Shown: positions 8,023-16,842, counted from the stretch's first letter. The stretch is DNA of 64,000 nt from CAZIGK01 sp964538615 (GCA_964538615.1 CAZIGK010000011.1:1-64000), one strand, 5' to 3'. Notes: generated by a model from the letters alone, not told the origin. Numbers and translations: made by a program.

Positions 8023-8238
8023 GTGTCTGACCATACGCAAGCAACGGAATCTGCGCAAGGGAAAGCGGAGCCGAACCAGACGGCAGCATGCTCGCTACAG
8101 CAGGCAGTGCAGCAAGGTGATGTGTTTTTGGATGAGAAAACACCGAAACAGAAGGCGACCGAAACGGGTGGACCGCAAGGGCCGGAACCTACCCGTTATG
8201 GTGACTGGGAACGCGGGGGAATTGTGAGTGATTTTTAG
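8023..8238 (+). CDS. DUF1674 / SDHAF4-family succinate dehydrogenase assembly factor
   Basis: A 71-residue protein whose last 25 residues carry the family signature: GGPQGPEPTRYGDWERGG followed by IVSDF. The mitochondrial member (SDHAF4/Sdh8) binds free flavinylated SdhA and protects it before complex II assembly; the bacterial homologue is presumed to do the same. The N-terminal half is hydrophilic and low in complexity, as in other bacterial members. It starts at GTG 8023 with AAGGAG nine bases upstream. The sdh genes are not in this window. Confidence 0.88.
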   Translation: MSDHTQATESAQGKAEPNQTAACSLQQAVQQGDVFLDEKTPKQKATETGGPQGPEPTRYGDWERGGIVSDF

Positions 8239-8387
8239 GCTCAGGGCGCATGAACCCTGCGCCCTATCACCATGCCATGTTGCCGGAGTGAAAACATAGC
8301 GACACCGGCTATGACCTGCATCTTCAGGCTTTGTTTAGACATTCAGTACCATTGGCTCGCGCCGTATCCGCAGTTGAACGCCAGACA

Positions 8388-8425
8388 CAAGGCTGGGTGG
8401 AAAGCCCAACCTTGTGAGGGTTTTT
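8388..8425. terminator. Intrinsic terminator between convergent genes
   Basis: CAAGGCTGGG pairs with CCCAACCTTG (one mismatch) followed by GTGAGGGTTTTT. It lies between the DUF1674 gene and the convergent 93-aa orphan gene and could serve the plus strand. The rest of 8239-8457 shows no gene. Confidence 0.6.
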
Positions 8426-8457
8426 ATTCCTAATCCAGCACGATCAATGGCGTGAGC

Positions 8458-8739
8458 TTATCCGAATTCCGGACCGAACACCTGACGCTCTACTTTCAGG
8501 GTTTCCAGTGCCGATTGTGCGCCAATGGTGGTGCTGCTAATCGCGCATTGCAATGCGGAGACGCCATGTTCGGCAACTTTGCGCAAACCAGCGGTGATAA
8601 GATTTTCCTGCTTTGCCTGTTGCAGATATGCCGCGCCATCGGCGGTCAGACCATTCTGGGGATGCACCAAAGTGGTGCGTAGTGTCTGTTGTGCCTGCTG
8701 GATGGCTTGATATTCAAGGGTCGTCACTTGAGTAACCAT
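8458..8739 (-). CDS. Orphan 93-aa protein with a PhoB-box promoter
   Basis: No family recognised. The 93-residue protein is rich in Gln, Ala and Thr and probably helical (VTTLEYQAIQQAQQTLRTTL, then AAYLQQAKQENLITAGLRKV), with no signal peptide or membrane helix. I start it at ATG 8739, with a GAGG ribosome-binding site eight bases upstream; the frame stays open to 8973 but that region contains the promoter. Upstream, 8777-8810 carries a PhoB box and a -10 hexamer on this strand. The gene stands alone between opposite-strand neighbours. Expression under phosphate limitation is inferred. Confidence 0.7.
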   Translation of the reverse strand: MVTQVTTLEYQAIQQAQQTLRTTLVHPQNGLTADGAAYLQQAKQENLITAGLRKVAEHGVSALQCAISSTTIGAQSALETLKVERQVFGPEFG

Positions 8740-8776
8740 GGGATAAACCTCATCTTGGGTGGTGTGTGTGATGAGG

Positions 8777-8810
8777 TATGTAGCAGAACAAGATGACGGT
8801 TTTATGACAT
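8777..8810 (-). promoter_or_regulatory. PhoB box and -10 element for the 93-aa orphan gene
   Basis: Read on the minus strand: ATGTCAT (8810-8804), AAAA, CCGTCAT (8799-8793), then 10 bases, then TACATA (8782-8777). The consensus Pho box is CTGTCAT-N4-CTGTCAT, placed where a -35 would be. This copy matches 12 of the 14 half-site bases. Confidence 0.72.
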
Positions 8811-8902
8811 TTGCCATGATGCAAGTGGTTGATGCACAGAGGGGGCGTTTTTTGTGGGGTGGGGGAAGGGATGATGTTGGGTTAACCCATTTGAAGTTTT
8901 GG

Positions 8903-8931
8903 TTGCCCCGGTAAGCTGTGTCCTGATACAT
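8903..8931 (+). promoter_or_regulatory. Possible promoter for the DUF4910-acetyltransferase pair
   Basis: TTGCCC (8903-8908), a 17-base spacer, then an extended -10 TG-ATACAT (8924-8931), about 40 bases upstream of the ATG at 8972. Motif match only. Confidence 0.3.
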
Positions 8932-8971
8932 CTGGTGGGAAATGTTCAGGTAAGCTGAGAGGAAGGTGCCC

Positions 8972-10321
8972 ATGCAATCGTTACGTCAACCGATGATACC
9001 TGCTGATGAGGCGCATGCAGCCGCAGAGATGAATGTGGGAGAGCGAATGTATGGTTGGGCGAGGGATTTATTCCCGATTTGCCGAAGCCTGACAGGTGAT
9101 GGTGTACGTCAGACCTTGCGATATTTTCAGGCCATTCTACCGGAATTGACGCTGCATGAAGTGCCGAGCGGAACCAACGCGTTCGATTGGACCGTGCCAG
9201 ATGAATGGAATATTCACGATGCCTATGTGCAGGACGTGGTGACGGGAGAGCGTGTGATTGATTTTCAGGCGCATAATTTGCATGTCATGGGCTATTCCGA
9301 GCCAGTGGATCAGGAGATGAGCTTTGCTGATCTGGATGCGCATCTTTATTCATTGCCTGAACAACCGGATGCGATTCCCTACATTACATCGTATTACAAG
9401 CGGCGTTGGGGTTTCTGCCTGACAGAGCGGCAACGGGAAACATTACGTCAGCAGCCAGAAAAGCGTTATCGGGTGGTGATAGAGAGTAGGTTGCAACCGG
9501 GGCATCTGACCTATGGGGAATTGCTGATACCCGGTGAACGTAAGGATGAAATATTGCTTTCGACTTATGTGTGTCATCCATCCATGGGAAATAATGAATT
9601 GTCTGGGCCGTGTGTCGCGGCTGCACTGGCAGAATGGGTGAAGGCTCTGCCTAAACGTCGGTATAGTTACCGGATATTGTTTTTGGTGGAGACGATTGGA
9701 TCAATTGTCTATCTCTCACGGCATTGGCAGGAAATGAAGGAGCATACCAGAGCCGGTTTTGTTCTAACCTGTGTGGGAGATGAAAAGGCATATAGCTATG
9801 TAGCCTCTCGTTTGGGAAATACGCTGGCAGATAGGGTGGCACAGCATGTGCTGAAACACCATGCCGGAGAGTATGAACACTATTCCTTTCTGGAGCGGGG
9901 AAGTGACGAACGCCAGTATTGCAGTGCTGGTATTGATTTGCCCGTCTGTTCGGTCATACGTTCCAAATATGGTGTCTACCCTGAATACCATACATCGTTG
10001 GATGATTTGAGCCTGATTACCCCTTTAGGGTTGCAAGGGGGTTATGAAGCGGTACGGAAATGTCTGGAAGTGCTGGAGGGAAACGATACCTATCGCACGA
10101 CAGTGCTTTGTGAACCACAATTGGGTAAGCGTGGGTTGTACCCTACAATCAGCACCAAAGATACCGTGCGCCAGACACGCACCATGATGAATTTGCTGGC
10201 ATATGCGGATGGGGAGCATAGTTTGCTGGATATTGCGGAAATGACGGGTGCCTATGCGGGAGATATGGCGAAGATTGCCGATACCCTGCTGGAGCATGGG
10301 GTGATAGAAAAAAGACCTTGA
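8972..10321 (+). CDS. DUF4910 aminopeptidase-like protein (surface-glycan cluster type)
   Basis: The 449-residue protein looks like the DUF2172/DUF4910 aminopeptidase-like family: an N-terminal conserved start (GERMYGWARDLFPICRSLTG, about 21-40), a zinc-peptidase-like core with STYVCHPSMGNNELSGPC (about 193-210) and FLVETIGSI, then GSDERQYCSAGIDLPV and YPEYHTSLDDL. A C-terminal winged-helix-like tail ends the protein. The His, Asp and Glu residues in these motifs suggest an M28-like metallopeptidase fold. The substrate is unknown; homologues often sit in polysaccharide or nonulosonic-acid clusters, as here. ATG 8972 has GAGAGGAAG upstream. It is followed 37 bases later by an acetyltransferase gene, probably the same transcript. 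Confidence 0.75.
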   Translation: MQSLRQPMIPADEAHAAAEMNVGERMYGWARDLFPICRSLTGDGVRQTLRYFQAILPELTLHEVPSGTNAFDWTVPDEWNIHDAYVQDVVTGERVIDFQAHNLHVMGYSEPVDQEMSFADLDAHLYSLPEQPDAIPYITSYYKRRWGFCLTERQRETLRQQPEKRYRVVIESRLQPGHLTYGELLIPGERKDEILLSTYVCHPSMGNNELSGPCVAAALAEWVKALPKRRYSYRILFLVETIGSIVYLSRHWQEMKEHTRAGFVLTCVGDEKAYSYVASRLGNTLADRVAQHVLKHHAGEYEHYSFLERGSDERQYCSAGIDLPVCSVIRSKYGVYPEYHTSLDDLSLITPLGLQGGYEAVRKCLEVLEGNDTYRTTVLCEPQLGKRGLYPTISTKDTVRQTRTMMNLLAYADGEHSLLDIAEMTGAYAGDMAKIADTLLEHGVIEKRP

Positions 10322-10358
10322 AATAGATGTGTTTTTATCAAAAAAAGTGAGGCCTGAT

Positions 10359-11168
10359 ATGGATGAAGTGATGCAATTTCAACAACAGTTGCAAACCTGT
10401 GGTGCCGGCCCACTATTGGTGCATAGTGCCTTGAGAAATGTTGTCGGATTGGTGGGTGGTAGCCGAGAGCCACAAGCGCATATGGACTGGTTACAGTCCT
10501 TGGCCGGTGGGCGGGGGCTGTGGTTCCCGACCTTTAACTATCAATGCCTGCGGAAAGGTACGTTTGATGTGGTGCAGGATACTAGCGAAGTGGGCAAATT
10601 GACGGAATATGCACGTCACCAGACTGGGTGGTGGCGAAGCCAGATGCCTGTTTTTTCTATTGTGGCGGCGAAGGCAGCGTATGATGAGTATTGGCCAGAG
10701 CCATTGAATCCATTCGGAAAAGAGAGTGTATTTCATGCACTGGATGCACAGGATGGGGTGTTGATATTCTATGGTGCGGAACTGAAGAGTATTACCTACC
10801 TGCATTATATTGAATGGTTGGCTGGAGGGCCGGTGTATCGGTATGATAAATATTTTCCGGTACGGGTTGAAAGGGAGGGGCAGTTGCTACGGGATGTGAC
10901 CGTGCAATATCATGTGCGGCCGATGGGCAAGCATTTGGATTATGACTGGCCAAAACTGGAAAAAGAACTGGTGGATGCTGGCGTGATGCTGCGTACAGAA
11001 AGGGAGGGGGTTGCGATGCGAATTCTTTCTGCCCGGAAGCTGAAAAATTTTTGGCTTGAAGCGATGCGCCTGAACCCGCTCTACCTGCTGGATGCAGAGA
11101 GTTTGCAATGGGTGCAACCTTTATATGAACAATGGGGACGTAGATTTGAGATTGGGGATTTTGAGTGA
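10359..11168 (+). CDS. AAC(3)-family N-acetyltransferase-like protein
   Basis: The 269-residue protein resembles the antibiotic 3-N-acetyltransferase (AAC(3)/YokD) family: LLVHSALRNVVGLVGG near residue 20, LWFPTFNYQ (about 55), TSEVGKLTEYARHQTGWWRS, then MPVFSIVA, and a later HYIEWLAGGPVYRY block. These fold around acetyl-CoA and acetylate amino groups. In this setting the likely target is an amino sugar of the surface glycan rather than an antibiotic; that is inference from neighbours. ATG 10359 has GAGG six bases upstream; an in-frame ATG at 10329 has none. Its 3' end converges on the minus-strand glycan operon after only 5 bases. Confidence 0.75.
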   Translation: MDEVMQFQQQLQTCGAGPLLVHSALRNVVGLVGGSREPQAHMDWLQSLAGGRGLWFPTFNYQCLRKGTFDVVQDTSEVGKLTEYARHQTGWWRSQMPVFSIVAAKAAYDEYWPEPLNPFGKESVFHALDAQDGVLIFYGAELKSITYLHYIEWLAGGPVYRYDKYFPVRVEREGQLLRDVTVQYHVRPMGKHLDYDWPKLEKELVDAGVMLRTEREGVAMRILSARKLKNFWLEAMRLNPLYLLDAESLQWVQPLYEQWGRRFEIGDFE

Positions 11169-11173
11169 TTGTA

Positions 11174-12307
11174 TTATATTATTTTTGATTTTATTTTCAT
11201 GTAGAAAGAATACATTGTTATATATAATTGTCGATAAATTTGGCAAAATATGGCAATTTTGTTTACCCTTAAAATGGGTTCTGTTCTACTGAATAATTTT
11301 ACATTGTCCATACTAGAAAGAAGATTGGATATTTCTTTTTCAGTTGGTCTATGAACATTCTGATCAAGCCATTTCCGGTTTACTTTTTTGGGTGTTTTGC
11401 TTCTGAGTAGAGATTTGGTAGATGCAAAGATGTCGCTTCCAATGAAGAAATCATTGCCATATGACTTGCGTATGCCGAAATCAGATATGGATACAGCCGT
11501 TATACCCCGAAGCATAGCCTCTACTAGTAAAGTTGATGCAATCCCAATGCATAGGTCAGATTCTGATAGGTGCTTATAGACATCCTCGTAAGAAATAATA
11601 AGGTTTTCAGGTAATGAAGGCATGTTTAATAGTATGTTATCTATTCTATAATTTGGTTTGTGGGCGGAGGAATTTTTTTTGCTGTCTCTAACTTGAACAA
11701 TAGTGATTTTTTGTGGGTTACGTTTGGCGTATGTAACTAAGAAATGTGCTATCGCTTTCTTTTCCTTTAATGTGTTGGGAACAATACTCTGATCAACATA
11801 GATAGTTTTAAGTTTTTTTGAATTATCAGCGCTAGATTTATTCAAATTATTCTCTGAGAGTAATATAGGAAATCCAAATATAATACCGTTATCATGAGGC
11901 AAGTTATTATTATTGCAATAGATTACATAGTTACAGTAGTTTTTTGCTGAGTTAAATAGGATTAGATCACACATGCATCTGTGCATAAATCCTGTGTTCT
12001 CCCGGTAGTGTGTAATGCCAGGAAAATAAGAAATACAAAAAATATTAATGTTAATATTTTTTATTAATTTTAAAATGTAAGTAAGAGGTTTTCCACCAGC
12101 CCCTATAAAGACATGACTAGGAGAAAATTGCTTGATGCAATCAATAATGCGTAAATCTTCTTTGTCCATCCCTGTATCGGATAGGTTTTCAGTGTTTATT
12201 GCTAAAGATAAAGTGTTGATAGTACTATTGTGTGCAGTTAAAGTGCTTTCTAATACGCTATTTATGTTCTTATAGGCATCGTATCCATGGATAAAAAGTA
12301 ATTTCAT
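11174..12307 (-). CDS. Putative surface-glycan glycosyltransferase (DUF6716-like)
   Basis: Last gene of the long minus-strand glycan operon. The 377-residue protein begins MKLLFIHGYDAYKNI and has a GT-B-like layout: HVFIGAGGKPLTYILKLIKN (about 70-90), a central TIYVDQSIVPNTLKEKKAIA region, and a C-terminal ESDLCIGIASTLLVEAMLRG typical of nucleotide-sugar-binding halves. It resembles DUF6716 putative glycosyltransferases, but I could not confirm this. The gene is strikingly AT-rich compared with the neighbouring acetyltransferase, suggesting recent acquisition. It may add the nonulosonic acid or a neighbouring sugar. Confidence 0.6.
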   Translation of the reverse strand: MKLLFIHGYDAYKNINSVLESTLTAHNSTINTLSLAINTENLSDTGMDKEDLRIIDCIKQFSPSHVFIGAGGKPLTYILKLIKNININIFCISYFPGITHYRENTGFMHRCMCDLILFNSAKNYCNYVIYCNNNNLPHDNGIIFGFPILLSENNLNKSSADNSKKLKTIYVDQSIVPNTLKEKKAIAHFLVTYAKRNPQKITIVQVRDSKKNSSAHKPNYRIDNILLNMPSLPENLIISYEDVYKHLSESDLCIGIASTLLVEAMLRGITAVSISDFGIRKSYGNDFFIGSDIFASTKSLLRSKTPKKVNRKWLDQNVHRPTEKEISNLLSSMDNVKLFSRTEPILRVNKIAIFCQIYRQLYITMYSFYMKIKSKII

Positions 12308-12311
12308 ATGA

Positions 12312-13556
12312 CTAACTATGGGCTATTTTAATTATATCGCAGCTTCGCTTCATATGCTTAACCGCAGCATCCCATTCTGGCTTTAATTTAAGAGATTCTT
12401 CAAAATAAAATACTGCTTCTTTATGCTGGTTCATTCCTTGATACGTAAGCCCTAATTGATAATATATGTTGGCATTTTTTGCGTCTATGGCCAAAGCCTT
12501 CTTTAAAGAATCTAGAGCTGTATTATATTTATATTGTAGACGCTGTGATGATCCTAATTGTAAAAGGTAACTAGCATTTGGTGACGGATAACTATTGCAT
12601 GCTGCCTGAAAATCATACTCTGCCATAAAATAGTCACCGGTTTTCAGTCGGCACCTACCACGTTCGTATAGGGAGTTGTAGTCAAGGGGTGATATTTCTA
12701 TGGCTTCATTAAAAGAGGATATGGCCGCATCAAAATTATTCAGCATAGCATGACACACACCCTGAACATAATATAAAGCTGATAGTTTTCTCTTCCTGAG
12801 AGTTTTACTAGTAAGGGTTAGAACTTCATTATAAGACTTATTAATATAAAAAAGCTCTGTTATTTCCTGAATACAGTTTTTTCCTAATTTGAATTTTTTA
12901 GCGAGTAGATATGGGATGATACTGTTGGTGTTTTTATCAGCTACATAGTCATAAAAAAGTGTCATAAGACCAATATGTTTAATATAAGCTAAAACATTAT
13001 GAAGTGACTTTTCGTAGGAATAGATAGTGACATTACTATTATTCATAAGGTGCGTGGCATGATAGATATCGCTAATTTCTGAAAGTCCAATCCATATATC
13101 AATTTTTGTCCTAGCTTTATTAAGGCGCAAAACTTTTTGCAAGTCTTTATATAGTGCGTCTTCCGCTGGGGTGTAAGGAATAGGCTTCTTAAGTAGCGTT
13201 TGCGGGCCTAGCGCGATAATTCGACCTGCACCAATTTTAGATCCAAACAAAATTGCAGCATAAGCCCCCATGCTGGAGCCAAGACATGTTATATTTGACG
13301 GTAAAAAATTGTTTGTAACCAACGTTATTTTCTTCAGTAAATCATCAGCATCCATGCAAAAGCCGGGAATGGCTTGATTGTACCAGTTTCTTGAGCTGTC
13401 TCTAATAAATAGCTTATTAACCTTCTTGTTTTCAAGTTGTTTCTTGTGCTCGAATTTACTTGCTGAGGCTGAACTAAAAGCAATAATTAACCGGTCACTT
13501 CCTATACATTCTTCGTAAACGAACGTATTTTCAATATTGGGAATTTTTGCTCTCAT
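12312..13556 (-). CDS. Alpha/beta-hydrolase-like domain fused to TPR repeats
   Basis: The first 200 residues look like an alpha/beta hydrolase: LIIAFSSASA (oxyanion strand), a nucleophile elbow CLGSSMGAYAAILFGS (about 91-106) and a likely acid/histidine region KIDIWIGLSEISDIYHATHL...SLHNV. From about residue 255 to the end there are at least four tetratricopeptide repeats (for example AISSFNEAIEISPLDYNSLY, ALDSLKKALAIDAKNANIYY, AVFYFEESLKLKPEWDAAV). This pairing is known in glycan clusters, but the substrate is unknown; an acyl transferase or esterase acting on the glycan or its carrier is possible. AT-rich, and overlaps the upstream gene by 26 bases. Confidence 0.7.
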   Translation of the reverse strand: MRAKIPNIENTFVYEECIGSDRLIIAFSSASASKFEHKKQLENKKVNKLFIRDSSRNWYNQAIPGFCMDADDLLKKITLVTNNFLPSNITCLGSSMGAYAAILFGSKIGAGRIIALGPQTLLKKPIPYTPAEDALYKDLQKVLRLNKARTKIDIWIGLSEISDIYHATHLMNNSNVTIYSYEKSLHNVLAYIKHIGLMTLFYDYVADKNTNSIIPYLLAKKFKLGKNCIQEITELFYINKSYNEVLTLTSKTLRKRKLSALYYVQGVCHAMLNNFDAAISSFNEAIEISPLDYNSLYERGRCRLKTGDYFMAEYDFQAACNSYPSPNASYLLQLGSSQRLQYKYNTALDSLKKALAIDAKNANIYYQLGLTYQGMNQHKEAVFYFEESLKLKPEWDAAVKHMKRSCDIIKIAHS

Positions 13557-15099
13557 TCTTCATGATTTCTAATAAGGTTTCTTTAGCATTAACTTTATCT
13601 ATATAATTTACTTTCTCTGCGTTATCAAGCGTCTTTTTCTCGCTTATTAAGTGGATAACATCTCTGGTGTTATCTTCGGAAAAATAATGTACTAGCCCCG
13701 AATCAATAAAGCTTCCATAGTTTCTTCTCCCAGCCTCTCCGCAGACAAAATTTCTAACACCATAATAGTTTGCCTCCAGCACTGAAGATGATGATTCAGT
13801 GAGGTGTGCATCCATGAGGGGAAGGAGACATTTTAATGGTATTGTGTCTAGTGCACGGTTAGATACAATATTCCTTCCCCTAAGACTAGTCTTCTGACCC
13901 TTAGGGTGGTGCCTGATGTAATAAGTTATGCTATTGCTAGCTTTGATTAATATTTTTATTGGCCGCGGGATTTTCCCATCAACCTGTAAAGTGATGAGGG
14001 CATGTTTGCTCTTTTTGTTATTGATAACTTTCTTAAGAAGTTCTTTGTGAGAATCACTGATATTTTCATAGTGCATATCCAGCCATGCATTGCCACCAAT
14101 AATTGCTTTTGGCGCATTATGAGTGATATGAGAAAAGGCCTTTGTAATTCGTTTTTTTTCATATTCACCCCACACCCAGAAGTAATCTGGTAGGTAGTTT
14201 ATTCCTTCCTTATTGATTTCTTGCCAGTTATCATACCCAATAGGATTTTCACCACTCATGATGCCATGTTGGATTTCGACGGTTTTAATACCTAGTTCTT
14301 TGGCAGCTTTAATGAGAGGCATGTGATAGAAATATGGAAAGAAAAACACAAATTTGGGTTTTTTTCTTGATAATATCTTAATATAATATTTTTTCATATG
14401 CACTTGCCACATGAAAAAATTTTTAATTATTTGTTCATCAAAGGAAATGTAAGGGAAAAATTGGTTTAACTTTTTTATTAAGTCAGCCGGATACGTGATA
14501 CAATTTTCTATTTCAATCTGACGATTTGGCGGAGATAGAAGCTTTGCTGGATAATGGTAAAAACCGATTTTTCTTATGTTACCTAAGTTCATGGCTTTAA
14601 GTATTTCTACTTTATCTACGGACCCTATTTCTAAAGCGGCCATCAATATTGGGTCTGTTAGTCTATGCCATATTTCCTTGTATGCAAGTTCTACCTGCTC
14701 GGTAGAATTTATTTGTGTAAAAAAAAGGAAATCTATTTGATTATCGGGGAGATCGTCAATATCTAAGACGGGAAAAACCTGCCTTGCTTTTGCTATATGT
14801 TCATATGTTATTTGGCTAGGATGACACATTTGGGATAAGTAGGGATTGAATGGCTCTCCCCAAGCTTTTTTTTCTAATGCAAGTAAATACAAATGTATAG
14901 TAATTTCTGATCTCAGAAGCGGCCATACTTGTTCTTTATCTATCTTAATATCATTAACGGGATAATTTTCCTTAAAAAGAAGAAGATCCTGGTAAAATTT
15001 TTGTCTGGAATACTGCTTTTTAAGCTGATTAATTTCAGCATCACGATAATACTTCTCTTTGTCTCTAAAGTACTTTCTTATTTTTCTATAGGTCAACAT
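13531..15099 (-). CDS. Putative GT-B glycosyltransferase for the nonulosonic-acid glycan
   Basis: The 522-residue protein begins with a basic helical segment (about 1-40). A mid-protein strand-loop KTVEIQHGIMSGENPIGYDN (about 284-303), the WVWGEYEKKRI stretch, IRHHPKG, and a late LMDAHLTESSSSVLEANYYG (about 425-445) are the marks of GT-B glycosyltransferases of capsule/LPS type, where the last region binds the nucleotide sugar. It follows the CMP-sugar synthetase gene with a 14-base overlap, so it is a good candidate for the transferase that uses the CMP-nonulosonate. AT-rich. The acceptor cannot be told. Confidence 0.65.
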   Translation of the reverse strand: MLTYRKIRKYFRDKEKYYRDAEINQLKKQYSRQKFYQDLLLFKENYPVNDIKIDKEQVWPLLRSEITIHLYLLALEKKAWGEPFNPYLSQMCHPSQITYEHIAKARQVFPVLDIDDLPDNQIDFLFFTQINSTEQVELAYKEIWHRLTDPILMAALEIGSVDKVEILKAMNLGNIRKIGFYHYPAKLLSPPNRQIEIENCITYPADLIKKLNQFFPYISFDEQIIKNFFMWQVHMKKYYIKILSRKKPKFVFFFPYFYHMPLIKAAKELGIKTVEIQHGIMSGENPIGYDNWQEINKEGINYLPDYFWVWGEYEKKRITKAFSHITHNAPKAIIGGNAWLDMHYENISDSHKELLKKVINNKKSKHALITLQVDGKIPRPIKILIKASNSITYYIRHHPKGQKTSLRGRNIVSNRALDTIPLKCLLPLMDAHLTESSSSVLEANYYGVRNFVCGEAGRRNYGSFIDSGLVHYFSEDNTRDVIHLISEKKTLDNAEKVNYIDKVNAKETLLEIMKNESKNSQY

Positions 15100-15796
15100 T
15101 ATCTTGTTTCCTTTTTCTTAACAGGTAATCTGCGTATTCCATGTCTTCCATAGTGTCTATATCTATACTATCGGTAGGCTTCATGAAATATGAATAGACA
15201 TTACTGGATAAGAAAAATGTCATAGCACGCAATAATGATGCTGGCTTAGCAATAAATATGGAACCATTTAATGTATAGTATTCCGGCAAATCCTGACTAC
15301 GCGTATTTTTAACATTATTTGATAAAAAATTACTCATATCTCCATTCTCAGGTATGGTGTTACACCATAGTGGTGAATGGGCAGGTTTCGTGACAGAGAT
15401 GATTGCATCTGCATTTTTACTATAAGCCATTAGTATTGCCTCATCTATGTGAAGGCTTGTGCGCAATGGAGATGTTGGTTGTAGCAGTATGATGTAGTCA
15501 TATTCTCGATTCTTGTATTCTAATGTATGCTTTAGGACGTCTATTGTTGTAGCGGTATCTGTGGAGAGGTAATCTGGTCGTTCTAAACATTCAATATTCT
15601 GGAATCTTCTAGCGATACGTAAAATATCAGAGTCATCGCTAGTCACTACTATATCTGTTACATAATTTGCTTTCAATGCGGCTTCTATGGACCATGATAT
15701 GAGCGGTTTTCCTGCAACTGGATAAATATTTTTTTTGGGTACACGTTTACTGCCTCCCCGTGCTGGAATGATGGCCAGAACCGTTTTCTCATGCAT
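15086..15796 (-). CDS. Acylneuraminate/legionaminate cytidylyltransferase (NeuA/LegF-like)
   Basis: Activates a nonulosonic acid with CTP to the CMP-sugar. The N-terminal CTP-binding motif IIPARGGSKRVPKKN (about 9-23) and following GKPLISW are characteristic, as are LQPTSPLRT (about 98-106) and the DTMEDMEYAD tail with metal-binding acidic residues. Length (236 aa) fits the single-domain family. The chosen ATG overlaps the stop of the upstream gene as ATGCATGA; the frame is open upstream to a TTG at 15832, without ribosome-binding sites. Context (LegC-H-I-G genes upstream) favours a legionaminic-type substrate over N-acetylneuraminate. Confidence 0.88.
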   Translation of the reverse strand: MHEKTVLAIIPARGGSKRVPKKNIYPVAGKPLISWSIEAALKANYVTDIVVTSDDSDILRIARRFQNIECLERPDYLSTDTATTIDVLKHTLEYKNREYDYIILLQPTSPLRTSLHIDEAILMAYSKNADAIISVTKPAHSPLWCNTIPENGDMSNFLSNNVKNTRSQDLPEYYTLNGSIFIAKPASLLRAMTFFLSSNVYSYFMKPTDSIDIDTMEDMEYADYLLRKRKQDNVDL

Positions 15797-16841
15797 TGAA
15801 GAAAGTTCCGAATTCATGATTTGCGCGCTCAAAGTCGGCCATTTTACCTATATCAAGCCAATATTCATGGATAGGAAATGACAAGGTTTCAAGGCCTTTT
15901 TCGCATGCTTTTTGAAACAAAGTCGGCATATCGAAAAAGACATTTTCTGGTATCTCAGATAATATTTTCTTGTTAAGTATATATATACCTGCATTGACGT
16001 AGAAGCTATGCTTTGGTTTCTCTTTTATGGAGTAAATTTTATTATTTTTTGTTTCTACAACTCCATAGGGTACTTGAATGTCGTATTGTCTTACCGCCAT
16101 TGTTGCAGAGCTATTGTTTGAGGTGTGAAAGTTCAGCATGTGTTCAAGATTTATCTTTGTCAGAAGATCTCCATTCATAACAAAAAAATCGCCATCAATC
16201 ATATGACGCATTAGTGAAAGTGCGCCTGCTGTACCCATGCGCTTTGTTTCTTTCACATATTCTATGTTGACTCCGTATTTACTGCCATCGCCAAAATATT
16301 GAATAATCATATCAGCCTTATAATTGACGCTGATAATAAAGTTTTGAAATCCATATTGTGTAAATTGGTTAAGGATGGTTTCCATGATCGGTTTGCCACC
16401 AACAGAAAGTAGAGGCTTAGGTTTTTTCTCAGTCAGTGGACGCAGACGGGTACCAAGTCCTCCAGCCATCAGCACCACTGTATTAGGTCGCGATCGTGGT
16501 TGTAGCAAGTGTCGAACATCATCAAGGCCGTGTATGATGCCTTCAGAATCTATAATAGGAATTTGATAGACGTTATGCTGTAGGGCTTTCCGCAGAATTA
16601 TCTCTCTGGTGTCTTGTACCATGGCGGTAATGGGCGCGGGGTTCATGATATTTTTAGCCGGTGTACTGAGTTCTTTCTTTTGTAGTAAGGCTCTTCGAAT
16701 GTCTCCATCAGAGATGCAGCCGAGTAATTTTTTTTGCGTATTGGCAACAAGCGCAATGCGCGTAGCGCCTGTATCAATGGCGCGCATTGCATCTTCTATG
16801 GTAGCTTCTTCGCTAAGAAGCATGTGGTCTAGTAAGTACAT
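15789..16841 (-). CDS. CBS-domain nucleotidyltransferase, PtmE-like (GDP-amino-sugar synthesis)
   Basis: Two CBS motifs occupy about residues 1-115 (LLSEEATIEDAMRAIDTGA...GCISDGDIRRAL and PAPITAMVQD...QIPIIDSEGIIHGL). A nucleotidyltransferase domain follows, with VVLMAGGLGTRLRPLTEKKPK and GKPIMETIL. Campylobacter PtmE, with this same layout, guanylylates glucosamine-1-phosphate at the start of the GDP-linked legionaminic acid route. I assign it by layout and context, not by alignment. ATG 16841 has AAGGAGG nine bases upstream. It lies between a PIG-L deacetylase and the CMP-sugar synthetase. Confidence 0.82.
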   Translation of the reverse strand: MYLLDHMLLSEEATIEDAMRAIDTGATRIALVANTQKKLLGCISDGDIRRALLQKKELSTPAKNIMNPAPITAMVQDTREIILRKALQHNVYQIPIIDSEGIIHGLDDVRHLLQPRSRPNTVVLMAGGLGTRLRPLTEKKPKPLLSVGGKPIMETILNQFTQYGFQNFIISVNYKADMIIQYFGDGSKYGVNIEYVKETKRMGTAGALSLMRHMIDGDFFVMNGDLLTKINLEHMLNFHTSNNSSATMAVRQYDIQVPYGVVETKNNKIYSIKEKPKHSFYVNAGIYILNKKILSEIPENVFFDMPTLFQKACEKGLETLSFPIHEYWLDIGKMADFERANHEFGTFFNA

Positions 16842-16842
16842 T

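Noticed and set aside
10359..11168. The AAC(3)-like gene as an aminoglycoside resistance gene
   Set aside because: It lies in a surface-glycan cluster with no mobile element or other resistance gene; a sugar acetyltransferase role is more likely.
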